A DNA stretch of 64,000 nt from Takakia lepidozioides (lineage: Eukaryota > Streptophyta > Takakiopsida > Takakiales > Takakiaceae), in the NCBI GenBank assembly GCA_030704615.1, contig CM060731.1:20894001-20958000 (forward strand), read 5' to 3'. The notes under the pieces were generated by a model. The model was not told the origin of the DNA and ran no database searches. It saw only the letters and a list, made by a program, of their open reading frames with translations. A program made the position numbers and the translations under genes. Positions 21,141 to 33,900 of this stretch are shown piece after piece. Position 1 is the stretch's first letter, and every line of letters starts with the position of its first letter.

Positions 21141-23690
21141 CTAAAAGAAGACTGTGAAGCAGAATAGTATGAGAGGGGATGGGATTGACATCAACTTCCG
21201 TGCGTAGAAACCTGCCGTCGGAGATTCCACTTGAAAAGTCTTTGTATGAGGCGCTTGAAGGTCTTCAACCTGTGAGGGTGTTGGCGACGCCATCTGCGAT
21301 GCATGGTGGGACAACTGCGATGAATTGAAGGCGTCCACATCGATGTGGGAAAGGTGAGGGGCATATGGTGACACTCGTCGGTCGTATAGTTCATGTCTTC
21401 TCGCCAACAACACCTTGTTTGCTCGTAAGACCTCCTCCATGGCATTTTGAACTCCAACATCAGCTGCCTCAGCCTCACCTATCACAGAGACAAGCGCTTG
21501 TGTCTTAGCTTTGACCCCCGTGATCCCCCGATCCCCAACTGTAAAGTCTGCTCCCCCATTTATCTATTCCAATTCTGATCTTCACAATGACAGACTGTTG
21601 GAGAGGCAAAGCATGCACTTACTCAAAAGATGCACGTAGCGTCCCAAATCAATGTGCTCCCGCCTAAACAATAGATCCTCCCAGGCCTTGGCTGCACGTC
21701 GTATCCCTTTGGCATCGTTGCCCTTGCACCACAAAACTTGGAAGTGGGCGGTTTCCATTGCTACAAATTCATGAAATGCTCGGGCACGCACCATGCAAAG
21801 AAATGCTCGGCAGGAGTCGACAATCTGCATTTTGTCCTGCATTGTACCATATCTAAGCTGACCCTCTGCCAGGAGCACTTCTTTCAATATAGTCTCCTGA
21901 TTCTGAAAATTCCCAAACGTCCGCCAACCTCCATGCAAAAAGAGTCCAAATCCATGGTAGGGCAGTTTGTGAGCAGTCTGCGGTGTAAAAAGCATCATGA
22001 TATGACTGGGGCAGATGCCGTGCCTTAAATTGGCCAAAGGATATAAGTGTGAAACAGGGGGTCGAGGGTCCATGGTAGAAAAAACTTGGAGGGGAAGAGG
22101 GACCGGAGGCAGTCGGGTTGGACATTGACGTTTCAGCCAGGAGACAATGGCATCAGATCCCTTGGCAGTTCTTAGGAGAGTGAAGCAAACGTCGAATGTC
22201 CTGCTCCTCCAGCAATAGTTCAACAATATCAAACTGGGGATCTAGACATGAGGGGGGAGCAGAAGAGGAGGGAGTAGCAGAGGGAGGAGTAGACGTGAAA
22301 GGAGCCGAGGGAGTAGAAGAGAGGGGAGCAAAGCAAGGGGGACATGAGGTGGGGGGAGCAGACCTGTTTGCAGCAGAGTTGGGGGGGGCAGGAGTAGACA
22401 GGGGGAGCAGAGACATGCATGATAGGGGGAACAACATTCACCAGAAAGGAGGGTGTTACGAATGGAGTACTCTTCTTTCCCACAAGGTAGCTCTCAAAAT
22501 CTTCCAACTCCAGCCCAATGGATAGAGCACAGGGAACGCCGTCTTTGCAGGTGCTCCATGCCCGCACTGATTTCCGCACAACCTCAATTTCTCCCACGGA
22601 AGCATTGATCTGCAAGCAAAACTGCAACACAAAATCAGCTTTTACAAACCGGGGGCAATTCTGGGAAAATATTGTGAGGTGCAGATGGCCATAAACTGAA
22701 AAGGAGATTGGGGGGTAAAGCAAACCTGTTCTTGTAGAAGCCATCTTCTCCAGCGGCGTTCAGCCCTCTCCACTTGCATTGCAAACCCTCCACTCCATGC
22801 GAAATTCACAAATGCATCCCAGAATCTTTCATCATTCTGGTCAGCAAAATTTGAAGGGAGAAGTCCATGTTGCAGGAGTATAAATGTTCCAGGAGGAGTG
22901 ATCGGGTGCGGTGTGTTGTGGTTGATGTCCATGGCCCCATCCCCTACAGGAGGCCTCGAGCTGGCAGACTGCTCCCCCTCGTCCTGATGAGTAGTCTGCT
23001 CCTCCACATGTCCGTGTCTTGGCTGTTTTCCGGACTGGCCCCCCTGACTTTGAGACCGTTCCTCCCCATGTCCGATCCCTCCCATTTCTGTTGTTGGCTA
23101 CTCACGGCTGTAGGGATACTTTTTCTTTGGTTTTCTACTCCAAGTGACAGCGAGTTCAGGCTGCACTTTGGCTTGTCTCTCACGGGCGGAGGGTAAAGTA
23201 GTAATAATCTTTACTTTTTTTGCCCCCTTCTTTGGTTTGGTGCGTTCAAAATCGGTGTCGGACCCACTACGGCTAGTCCTCTTCGCAGGGCAACCACTTG
23301 TGAAGGTGCAGGCGCATCAGGCTTCCATTTTCTCGCCCCTTTGGGCTGCTGCTGCCGATTAGTAGGGGACACGTTGTCTCCTGGTACGCGCCGCGCTTCG
23401 GGGTTTGTACACCCTCTCATCCTCTCCACAAAATGAGTAACCTGCTTTGGAACTCGGCAGCGAGATAGGGTTTTAGTGGCAACTCAACCTCGTCCCAACC
23501 ATCCACCATGTTCAACCAAGGACAACCCTCTCCATCAATGACATGCCTATTCAACCTAACCTTATCCTTCATGGGCCGCCCACAAAACTTGCACTTATAG
23601 GGATTCTTTTGTTTCGCGCCATCACGATCTTTGAGGTCCACCTCTGCCTCTACTATCATCTCCTCCCACTCAGTTGGCATATACGGACGA
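21141..23690 (-). CDS. Second, antisense gene of the Mutator-like element; zinc-finger protein of unknown family
   Basis: A spliced minus-strand gene appears to run from inside the right terminal repeat to about 21141. The first block, 23680-23417, has EEMIVEAEVDLKDRDG then YKCKFCGRPMKDKVRLNRHV and GEGCPW, a C-x2-C-x12-H-x6-C-type finger. A basic proline-rich linker follows (about 23430-22960). Next comes RFWDAFVNFAWSGGF to WRRWLLQEQ, ending at 'gaacag|gtttgc' (22725). An exon begins after 'gcttgcag' near 22617 (INASVGEIEVVRKSVRAW to FESYLVGKKSTPF). A 216-residue helical block occupies 22232-21582, including YHGFGLFLHGGWRTFGNF and FHEFVAMETAHFQVLWCKGN. The last block (about 21480-21141) has NAMEEVLRANKVLLARRHEL. 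The position mimics mudrB of maize MuDR, but I see no similarity to MURB. Exon boundaries are partly guessed. Confidence 0.5.
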
Positions 23691-24648
23691 GGGGATCGGC
23701 GGCGGGGGGAGCGCCACGTGCCGGCCGATGGGTGGAGGGGGATTAGTCACCGCATTGGAAGGGGGATTAGTCACCGCATTGGACGGGGGATCAACCGAGG
23801 GGGGGTACCGGCAACGTCCTGGGGGATTGGGCCGTCGATGGGAAGATGGGATCGACGGCGGGGGGAGCGGCACATGGCCTGTCAGTGTCATCGGCCCTTC
23901 ATTGGGCCGTCGTCCATCCCCTACGTGGGAGGATGGCGGGGGAATGAGGGGCGGATGACAAAGGACATCCATTGTTTGTGAGGTTGGATGGATGCGCAGG
24001 GGATCGACGGTTCGGGGGAGAAGCACGTGGCGCACGGTTAGGGTTGGGGGATCACTCCCGGTCTGCAGGGGGGATCAAGCCAGGTCGGGGGAGCGCGCCG
24101 TGGATGGGACGAGGGGATCGATGGTGGGGGGGGGGGGGGGGGGGGGAGTGCCACGTGGCGATGGACGCGTCATGGGGCTTTCATCCGGGCGTCATCCATC
24201 CCTGCGCGGGAGGATAGGGGGGGGGGTAGGGCCGGATGGCCCACATCATCCACTTAATTGAGGTTGGATAGATGGGGAGGGGATCGAGGGAGCGCCACGT
24301 GGCTGGACATGGGGGATCACTCCGGCCTGGACAGGGGATCACTGCAGTGAGGGGATCCACAACGGGGGGTTGCCACGTGGCTGGAGATCGGGCGGTGTTG
24401 TGGGGTGCCGCGTGGCCAACGGTGGGGCGAGCGGTGCGGCGAGGGTCAGGGGTCCCGGGCGGGGCGTGGGGGGTGAGGGGGGCGCGGGGAGCAGCGGGCG
24501 GGCGGAGGGGTCGGAGGGGGGGTGGGGGTGATTTGACATGGGGCGTCCAGCTCGACGAGACTGCCAGAGCGGGGTTCCGGGCTGTACCTCGTGGGCCGTA
24601 CCCGTCAGCTCACACGCTTGCAATAAAATCAAGCCACATCCATATTGG
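23690..24648. repeat. Right terminal inverted repeat of the Mutator-like element
   Basis: This is the inverted counterpart of 16074-17450, with 'ggggatcgacgg..ggggggagcgccacgtgg' subrepeats. It includes a near-exact doubled 'gggggattagtcaccgcattgga' segment at 23738-23784. The 3' end matches the left end base for base over most of the last 45 positions. Confidence 0.78.
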
Positions 24649-24649
24649 G

Positions 24650-26580
24650 GCAAGTAGCATTCTACGACTTTTTTGTCCTTTGAATGAGTTTACATATCGG
24701 TATGGAAGTGAAATTATCCAAGCTTCAATCAACCTTCAAAGAAAGTCCTATGTTTTCAAATTTTTTGAAGATGCAATGTTGGGTAAATGCCAAGCTAACT
24801 TATGCCCCACAATGTCCAAAAATTTCTAGAATTACAAAAATCACTTGCAAGAAGCGGCTGGCATCTGGCTCCTCTTTGTGAATAGTGGCATATACTTCCA
24901 TCCATAAAAAACTTAAAAAGTCATCCATTTTTTTCTCATAAGTTGCTCAGTAACAGAAATGCTACATGAGGGAGGTGTTACCTAGACAAGGCACATCAGG
25001 GAGGGAGGGTTTTCAGCAAAGGAGGGAAGGTGACACCCGAGGAAGGCACAACAGGGGCTTAGCAATTTTTGACACACTGATGCGTGGTCTCCTCTTTGGT
25101 GTAAGAGGACCCAATACTATAGGGCCCCATTGGCAATTAACAGCGGATTCCCAGCCCCAAATCGTGAGTGCTTTGTGGGCTGAAGTTCGCCCACGTAAGT
25201 TAACTAGACATTTTGGTTCTGTTTTTGGAAGCATTCCAGAACATCTACTGATGCCTGTGAACATTCCCCCAAAGGCATTCCGGCCGCTGGGGAGAGTAAT
25301 ACGTTGCCATGAGGCGGCGAGCAGCGATGAGACAGCACCCACCAACGAAAAAATTTCATCGGATTCCATTTGATCCATGTCTCTCTTCATCACTCCACAA
25401 CTGTGGGGAAAGATTCTGGTTTTTTCACGAGGATTCGCTATTCAGATTCCGTGGGTCCCATGGATCTCAGCTCGCGTGCACGAAATCGTTAAAGTTCGTT
25501 AAGGATGTAGCCACTAACTCGGCCAGGACTGCAATCGTGTTGACTACTTTTCTCTCAACAAAGTTGTGGACCTTACGCTTGCAGGAGGGTGGTAGAAGTT
25601 GAAGGAAATGGTGGAGGTGTTTGGCCCACCTCTGAGCTAAGCTACCCCCTGTGGGTTGGCCTCTTCTTGGAGACAGAAAGTCGCTGTGGTTCGAGGTTGG
25701 AAAAATTGTGTGAAACCGTTCTGAATTTGGAGTTTCAAGAAAACAAGGGAATTTTGGCCCACTGGTGAGCCAATTTTCCAACCCATTTCTCTCTTTCTCT
25801 TGCTGGATCCAGGAATTGCGTTTACTTTGTAAAGGGCTGGTGTCAATTTGTCAAACGAAGTCCAGTTTCAGGCATGCTTCCCCCCCTTGTTTCTTTCTGT
25901 TGATCTGCTTCAGGGGTCGCTGTTCCTATTTCGCCGTAGTCTCAGTTTGAACCTCAAGTTATCTGATCACATTAAGCTTACCAGTTCCCACCTCAATTTA
26001 CGACGTTCAGACTATGGATACGTGCCTGGAGGGTATGGTCAAGCAAGTTTTAGACGGTCTTGGATTCTCTTAAAGTTCAATTCGTCAGTGATGTTGTTAG
26101 CGTCACGCCTCGAAGGTAGTAATTGCTTAACCTCAAAGACCCACATCTCTGATTTATCAAGCGTTCCTCGATCTAAATTGTCAGACATTCATGGCCGTAC
26201 TTTCTTCAGATGTGTCGAATCAAGTGTTAATTCACCTTCTCTTAGGGCATAGGTATTTTATGGATTTGTCAAGAATACTGTATTTGCTTGCAAACCAGTG
26301 GATTGGCGTGGGAGAAAATTTTGAGAGAAATTGTCAAAAATGTCGGACTGCTGTAGAGGCCACTTATCTATGGTGGTGGTGAGTGTATTTCTCCTCAAAA
26401 TCTCACAAACTTCAAAGTCCAGTAGGTCCGAGTTCCCCCGGTTCATGTCTTTTCATTCACGTGAAGCAAACAACTAAAAGCATTTGTAGCCTCTACATTC
26501 TTGGAAGCGTGATATATTGAGTTTAAATTGAGGTACACTTACAGATAGTGGAATATTCTATCCTACATCCCTATCTCTAA
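24650..26580. other. Intergenic stretch, nothing recognised
   Basis: Short frames are open on both strands (for example 25013-25393 and 25467-25781, minus), but none shows a conserved motif or good splice sites. No terminal repeats or RNA genes were seen. Confidence 0.3.
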
Positions 26581-26589
26581 TTATAAGCA

Positions 26590-27295
26590 AACAGGCTAAG
26601 TCCTGGTGGAAGAGAGTAGAAGAAGGATCTGAATCTAAGCCCGCAAGTCTTGACCCTGCTGGATAAATCTGACTTAGAGGCTGTAGTGTCCAGAGCCATG
26701 TCTGTTGCCAGGAAATTTTCTGTCGAAACTGAAGTCAGGCAGAAAGCTTCCCTGAACTTGTTTCCAGTCTGTGACATGGGAGAGGCCATCATGGATGACC
26801 TCAAGGGTTTACCCACCCTAGGCACTAGACTGAAATTTAAACTCAGGCTGGGAAGCCTACCTTTGAACAGCAAACAGATGCAGAGAGGAAAGAGGGATTG
26901 CAATTGCCCGTTGTGTGGGCGACCTGAAGACAATATTCATTTTCTGATTCATTGTCCTCGGTACTCTCATGAGAGAGACGCCCTCTTCGAATCCATCAAG
27001 GGAATTGTGCCCGACCCTCTGTTTACCAATTTTGAAAGTCTCAAGGCTGAGCCAAAAGCCCAGGCCCTTTTGGGCCTAGTAATTGGGCAAACCACACACA
27101 GCAGATTCATGCTTGTGTGAAGGGATTTCTAGAGGATATCTGGAAAACTCGGATTAATAGTCTGTCATACCACTGGTGTCAGCCCCTGACAAAGGTAGTT
27201 TCTGTCCCTTTGTGTTCCGTTCAATCTGAGTGCGGGGTCAATGGCCACAAGGCTACGGCAAACAACGTCTTATGAGTACATTCTAATCATAAGCA
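26590..27295 (+). mobile_element. 5'-truncated LINE, best-preserved 3' part of the family
   Basis: The 156-codon frame 26650-27120 is intact: [20 protein letters not shown], then [17 protein letters not shown], then [20 protein letters not shown], a C-x2-C...H-x4-C cysteine/histidine cluster typical of the C-terminus of LINE reverse-transcriptase proteins, and the end [13 protein letters not shown]. The 3' UTR follows, ending 'aacgtcttatgagtacattc' (about 27267-27286). The same 3' end recurs at five other places in the window. The 5' end is cut, as usual for LINE insertions. Confidence 0.85.
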
Positions 27296-27960
27296 CTTGA
27301 CTTGGTGCAGAAAGTGTTGCCTAGGTTGTTCTCGGTGTTTTGCTCTTTTGCCTGCTTGAAGACAGTCTAATTTTCTCCACTCGACCCCTCTGTCCCTCAA
27401 TCTCTGAAATTGACCCATGATGTCTGCAATATTTCTATTCAGTTCCAGTCTCCTTCTTTGCTGTAACCAGGTTTGGCTTCGTGTGACCCCCATGGGCTGA
27501 TTTTATACGGGTTGTGGAGGGTGCAAACCCCACGGGGCCATGTCACCAATGCCAATCTTTAAATATAGTGTATGCCTCTTAGAACCCTCATCCTCTAATG
27601 CTTTGCTCATCTGAACGCACGAGCTGAATGTCCTGTCTACCCCTTGGATTTCTTCCAGTTCTGACCTCTCTTGGGGTGTAAAATTGGGGGTGTTTGGAAG
27701 TACTATGTCAATCTTGGCTTTCCTGTACTCGATTATGTTACAAACCTTAATGCGCCATCTCTCCCAACTAAGCTTTGTTGTTGGATTCTCAAATATACAA
27801 CATTTGCACGTAAGGCTCTGATGGAAAATTTTATGCATGGCTTCTTGACAGGACGCAAATCATGTGGGCTTCCAGCAAGATAGTTCAATATGCGATGCCT
27901 GAGCTTGAAGGATGCCACCTGGCTAAGAAACTGATTGGAGTATTGTGCTAATATTGGCTC
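27290..27960 (-). mobile_element. LINE ORF2 fragment (region between endonuclease and reverse transcriptase), opposite strand
   Basis: Minus-strand frames from 27960 to 27290 carry LRHRILNYLAGSPHDLRPVK, LSWERWRIKVCNIIEYRKAK, FTPQERSELEEIQ and MSKALEDEGSKRHTLYLKI. This is the helical linker pattern (W..K...I..., E..L..L, S....EEGSK) found just before the reverse transcriptase of LINEs. Frame changes show decay. It abuts the 3' end of the plus-strand copy, so one insertion is nested beside or within another. Confidence 0.55.
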
Positions 27961-27963
27961 CAA

Positions 27964-30900
27964 ATGGGGCAGTGGAACTCAACACCTTCCACAAAACCTG
28001 AAAGCTTGAATGGAGGACATGCCAATGAAGAGGCAGGGATGCAGCCTATTATTTGTGGGCCCTCTGAGGCACCTTTGCATCGCATAGCTATTCTGAGCTA
28101 TGGCATGGGCCACATGCTCAATGATCTTACGGCAGCATGTTGGTTCAGTTACCTCCTTATTTTCCTTACAGATGTTGGATTGTCCCCAAGGTAAATTAGC
28201 ACTCCTCTCTCTGATCTCCAAGGCATCCGACTTCCTGCTATACCCGCATAGTCGCGAATCAGCCACTTGACCTGCATAGGAGGGTGCACTCTTTGGCCAG
28301 TCATTGAGAGTCTTATCAAAATGACATTTAATTCCTGATTTGTGGTTGCTTATAGGATTGACAAGGGATGTCTGTGCTCATGCAGGGAGGCAGCCACTGT
28401 GTTGCTTTCAGGCCAGTTGGCAGATGGAATTGCCACCATTATTGTTGGCCAGCTGGTATGTATTGTACACAACAGACTAGTATCCCTTCGCAAAATACAT
28501 TTTAGTTGTGTGAAAAAGGAGAAGGGAGAGAGAGAGTTGAGAGAACAATCTACCTTTTCATCCTCAAGCAGAAACATAGATAGCAGTTATATAACGTGAA
28601 TCAACTCACAAAACAAGGAAACGAAATAGAAGACATAGAGCTAAGTAGATCTCAGCTAAATAGTCTCTGATCCATCTCTCCAACCAGCTAAGTGCTGTAC
28701 AGGAATTTTGAGCAATCGAGGAAAGCTTGGTGTTGCCTCAAGAACTGCAGACAGACCTTCTCTTCCAACTTCAAATATATTAATCAGTGATGTTGTAAGC
28801 CAGAAAGCAGTAAAGATAGGGGACTCGGGGAGTAGTAAAACAGAAGATGATACGGGAAAAGCCTTCCTGCATGCACTTTTATGCCTTGGTTCCGTGAAAT
28901 GTACTCAAACAGCTTTATGGGCAGATTGATAAGTTTGGACATTTCAAGATATGGCATGGTGGTGGATCGCTTCTGGTGGCTGTTTCTTTCTCTTCTGTGT
29001 TTGGGGGTTGCATGGCATGTTCCCTCCTTGGAACCAACTCAAGTATTGCACGTTCGATTGGATACAGTACTTTTGCAGCGATTTTCAATATAGGCTGGGC
29101 AGCCACCCAAGTCTCTCACATGTAATTTTTTCAATCAGCCATCAACCTTGTAGGATTTCTGTAGAAGAATGTTTTGGCTGATTCAAGGTTTCACTCTCTT
29201 TGCGCATGCGGTGTTTCACCTCATTCCTGTATCAAACTTACGGACAAAGTCAGTGAACACAGGTTTGAGTGGATCTGTTTGTCAGGAAGGATCTCACTTT
29301 GTCCACTTGCAGTCTGGTGTAGGCTCTGTTCCCCTATCTATGTTTTCTGGCCCAGGTGTTGTTGTGGAGTTTCCTTGTCTGCCATCGATGTTCTTGGTGA
29401 TGCAGGCACTATTGGTTCATGCTTAGGAGAGAGAAGTACAACTTGCAACGGTTTCTTTTTCTCCTGATGAAGTGATGTTGATGGTGACAGGTCATTAGTC
29501 AATTGCATTACAGCCAACTCAAGTAGCCGCGTTGCTCTTAACAGCTGCCGAAACGCCTTCACCATGGTTAGTTTCTCACTTGAGGACAGGCTCAGTTTAG
29601 AAACACAAGTTTTGCATGTTCTCCCGCTTGAAAAGTATCTGGCAATGAGGGGTCCTTTCCTAAAACAGAGTTTTATTTGCTCTACCATGCTTTCGACATT
29701 TGATGAGAATTAGCAAGTTGGGGCTATCTCTGGATTACCAGAGAATTTCCCTATGAATGTATAGCATTTGGCTATGACTGAGGAGTAGCTTTTTATCTCC
29801 AATTCAGATGTCGAGAATCGTATGCAAGTGCATATATATCTGAGACAGCCTCATAGATGTTCATGTAATTCAGTTGTTCATGTCCTTACATACTAAAGTG
29901 CAGTTTCCCTTCTGGATACACCAATTTAATCATATTTTGGCATGCTTTCAGGTTGCAAATTTGGGCTTGTATGCAATAGCTTATGTGGTCTTTCTGATTT
30001 TTCCCTCCAAGCATCCATGCGATGTTCAGTACCAGGTATGGATATTGCAAAGTACTGCTTCTGTTTGAAATCCAATGTTACGCCTTCTTCCATAGGTATG
30101 AGGACAAGGGTTGCTGGCGGGGATATACTATCATTGGTTTGTGGATGTAGTCTTGTGACCGACCCTGAAATAAGTACTTGAGGTTGACAAAGATTTCTCA
30201 GAGCCTAATTCCCCTTTGCAAGAAGAAGAAGAAGAATTTGTTACAGCCACATGAGGCTCAGAGGTTTCGTGGGACAGAGAGGGAAGAATGAAATGAAATG
30301 GTGCTTTATAACGTCCACGGAAAGCTCATAGAGCTTATGGGACAAAATGGGAGAGAGAATGATGTGAGATCTTACAACGCTCACTAAAGCCCGAGGAGCT
30401 TCAGGGTCAATGGAAGTAAGAAATTAAGAAAAAGAAAGTAGAGGGAGAGAGAGAGCATCTGAGCAAAGATAAATGATTTCTTTCAACAGTATAACTGGAT
30501 TGCGGGAGTTGCAATAGCAGCAGGCAGCTGCTTTGTGCTAGTGTTTCTCATGGGAGTGAAGGAGCCAAGGCTGCGACATCACAAAGAAGTATCCAAAGAG
30601 AGCAGTATAAGAGGGACATATGAGATGTGGTTCCACAAGCTGTTATATTACCAAGTGGCGGCCGTTTACACACTCACCCGCCTCACCACCAATGTGTCTC
30701 AGGTGACCTTGCAATTCATGGTTGTGACTTGCATTTGGATGAAGACATCCAATGCTTGATTTTTAATTCTCAGCTATATCAGCCTCTTTGGATTGTTTTC
30801 CATTCCAACTCTGGTTGTCAAAGGCATCTATACTGCCCTTGGGTCATTTCAGTAGACAAAAATTTCTCCTGGAAGCTACCTCAAATCATTCAAGGCAGGT

Positions 30901-33900
30901 TGATAGGCTTTGTACTTTACAGTTTATGATATGGAAAGGCATGCTTCACCAAGTGATGTATCGGTGCTATAGATGACTTCGAGGTTTAGGAGTGCTCCCT
31001 GATACGGAAAAACAGAATAGATTCACTTAGGCAACCGCAGACAATGGCAGAGTATCGATAAATTGTACTGGTTTGAATGGCAGGCTCTTCTACCGTTCTT
31101 CCTCATTGATGATATGAAAATGGGGGAGTCGTCCAAGGCTGTGGTAATTATCTCTCTCATCTCGCTCCTTTGGGCATTATATCTGGTTGAAGATAGTGTA
31201 AGGTCTCAGGGGATCCTCTTGAAGTGGCCTCAGAGATACTACTGTCTTCCTAGAGACTGCTCATCCTTATCAGAGGCTTTCATTGGCGAGGATCCAAATA
31301 CATCACAAGCCACTGTCTTTGGGTGGCAATTTTGATTCTTGCGATCCATTAGGTCTTCCCACGCTTCTGTTTCATAAGCTCTTTGAGCTTCCTGTGGATG
31401 TCACACCTGTCTCCTCTCTCTCTTTGATTAGTTGTTAATATCGCCAATTACATTCTGCCATCAGGTGTGATTATTCTGGTGTGTTACTAATTCAGACCCG
31501 TTTCTGAAGTTCTTGACGTAGTAAAATTCACTTTCCATACTTTCCATGTGTGGTTGAGTACTGATGAGAGGTTGAGGGGATGCACAGGTCCCAGCAATGA
31601 TCTATACGTGCAGCTTCTTGACGTCTGTTGTACTTCAGGTATCATCCAGTGTTCCTTTTTCTAATTGGTCTAGTCTTTGCCATTCATCACTAAGCTTGGG
31701 ATGATCAGCCACAAGTAACTGTTTGCAAGCAGGAGGTGTCAGGCACAGCAGTGTCTCGTCATTGTGTTCTTGTTGCAGTGAGAATGACATCATGGTGTTA
31801 GAGTTCATTGCCAGACTTGCACTTGTAGGCAACACTTCTGGTTTTGGCAAACTTTTGCACAGGTGGTGAAGAGATATTGACCCCTGCAAAAGATATAAAG
31901 GTAATTTAGGGGGGAATAGGATTGATTCACCATTCTAGAGTATGGGAGGTGGGCCTTGTAACCACATTGGTGTGGATCATAATGGATTTGTGGCCATGGC
32001 ATCAAGCGGCCCACTGTGGATGTAGCCATCTCTCAAGGGAACCCTCCCTGGATATCGGCCATGTTTACATTTGGTATGCCTGTGTTCACCCCATTAGCTA
32101 CAAAGTTACCATGAAATGAGCGTGCATACGTTTATTATTTCACCTAGGATAAAGTTGGGAAAAAAATATCCCTTATAAGGGAGCAATAAACACCTGGAGC
32201 GAAGTGATAGATGCTTATGAATGAAGTAAGGTTTTTTGATATAATAGTAGAGGTATGAACAATCAAGTTCCTGAACAATCAAGTTGTCCAGCGCACCCTT
32301 TTTTATTTTCAAAAGCATGACAAGTGACTATTTCCCTCCAGACCTTATGTAGTTTGGCACAATAGCTAATTACGGATGGCACCAATTCAGCTTCAAATTC
32401 CTGGAGATTCTTGTGAGGAAGCTAGGGATGGAAATTTCACCAGTACTTTGCTTGTTCACTTTTGGCAGGAGCTCAAATGGACAAGCTTTCAGCTCAAAGT
32501 GGTGTTCACCATGGGGGCCAGCCTCTGGGGGTTGTCAGGAGCTATTTTTCTCCTCCTTCCCCCTTCTCTTCACTTTCCTATCTACCTCTTATCAGCACTT
32601 GTTGGAATCGGCAATGCCCTAATGCTGGTGAGTTTACTATGGAGCTTTTCTGTTACTCTTATTTTATCCACAGAGGTGTTGAATTTCGTCCATTAATTAA
32701 ACAGTCATAGTGACACAGGGAATCCCGCTAGCCTCTTGTGATCTTTGGATCGTTCAAGTGCACATTTGGTGCTACTGACAACATTACATAGTCAAGAAGA
32801 ATGACGACAGCTGGGGATAGTGTAAATTTCACCTAACCACTTGTGAAAGCTACTGCCTCTTGTTAGGAGGTAGCTACTTTCTAACTGCCACTTCCGGTGC
32901 TTGGGGAAATCTGAGCATGGACCCAGTGAGCTTGACAAGGGGTTCCATTGGAATTCTTGGATGGAGCAAGGTGTTTTCTCCTTGTAGAGACTTGGACAAC
33001 CCTAGGTACTTATATCCCATTGCCCAGGTGGTAGATATCAATTCAGCAAGGCAAAGAACCCTTGCACTTTTGGGTGGACTCCTTGTCAGGTCCTGTTGGA
33101 AGCTGGATTAGTGGAATTATCAAATGATTAATTAATTTTGCTAGCACACAGGAGAGAGGGACAGAGGTGGTGGAGTGCTGAAAGATTTTTGTTCAAGTAT
33201 GATATGAGCATTCATAATGGCACAGGACCTCAGAAAAAAGATAAATTTGCTATGCTACAGGTCACAGCAATAAGCATGGAGGGGGTGCTGGTCGGAGAGA
33301 ATCTCAGTGGATGTGCTTTTGTCTACGGCTCTTTGAGTTTTATGGACAAACTGGCTTGTGGAATCGCTCTCTACATAATTGAAGCGTTTAATGGTAAAAT
33401 CTATAGCTCTATGTACTTTTAAGTTCTCTTTTGCAGCAAATGTGTCTATGGACCCCCTACTGATATTGAGTTACTTCAGTCTGAGTCCAAGGGGAATTTC
33501 CAGTACTAAGATTTGTCAATGAGAGGACGGCCCACTACTAGAGGAGTACATGCAGCTTGTACTGTTCTTGCCTATTTCTCCCCACCTCACAGTGTCTCTC
33601 ATCTCCTCTTTCAAGCAGTGGTTAAGTCTCTCTACTGGAGTGAGCCCCTCACACAGATAGTGTCTGTTCCCTCTTGTTCCCCCAAACTGCGCGCAGGGTC
33701 TATGGCCACAAGGTTTAACGTGGAAGGCTGTATAGGAGTGTTCAAAGCAACATCATGCTTTTCAAATAAAAAAAGTTCAAGAACCTAAAACATCCTCAAC
33801 CCGGAAACTAGAGTGCTATTCACTGAGCGCAGGGGCATGCAATTTCTGGTGATACCAGGGGAAGGCCCAGCAGATTACATCAAAAGTCATAGGGGAGTGT

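Larger units (their letters stand above)
16074..24648. mobile_element. Mutator-like (MULE/MuDR-like) transposon with long terminal inverted repeats
   Basis: The outer ends are inverted copies: left 'CCCAATATGGATGTGGCTT' from about 16076, right its complement ending near 24648. The similarity continues inward through 'gcaagcgtgtgagctga' and 'ggacgccccatgtcaaat' and on through GC-rich subrepeats for about 1 kb (to about 17.4 kb on the left and back to about 23.69 kb on the right). Inside lie a MULE transposase reading right from the left arm and a second gene reading left from the right arm. This is the convergent layout of MuDR. I saw no matching 9-11 bp target duplication, so the flanks have diverged or the ends are slightly misplaced. 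Homopolymer runs (16 C at 17367-17382, 21 G at 24126-24146) may be assembly-sensitive. Confidence 0.82.

Noticed and set aside
22229-22440. Pro/Ser/Thr-rich end of the 22229-22744 minus frame
   Set aside because: It lies beyond a good donor near 22451 and is made of the same GGGGAGCA motif, so I treat it as intron of the antisense gene.
30770-30860. Hydrophobic frame 'SYISLFGLFSIPTLVVKGIY' as a transporter exon
   Set aside because: Exon 30490-30702 joins directly and in phase to 31084-31197 with the expected family sequence. Inserting this piece would break the frame and the helix count.
31635-31889. 84-codon minus frame in a transporter intron
   Set aside because: It lies within an intron of the opposite-strand gene, with no motif and no repeat match.
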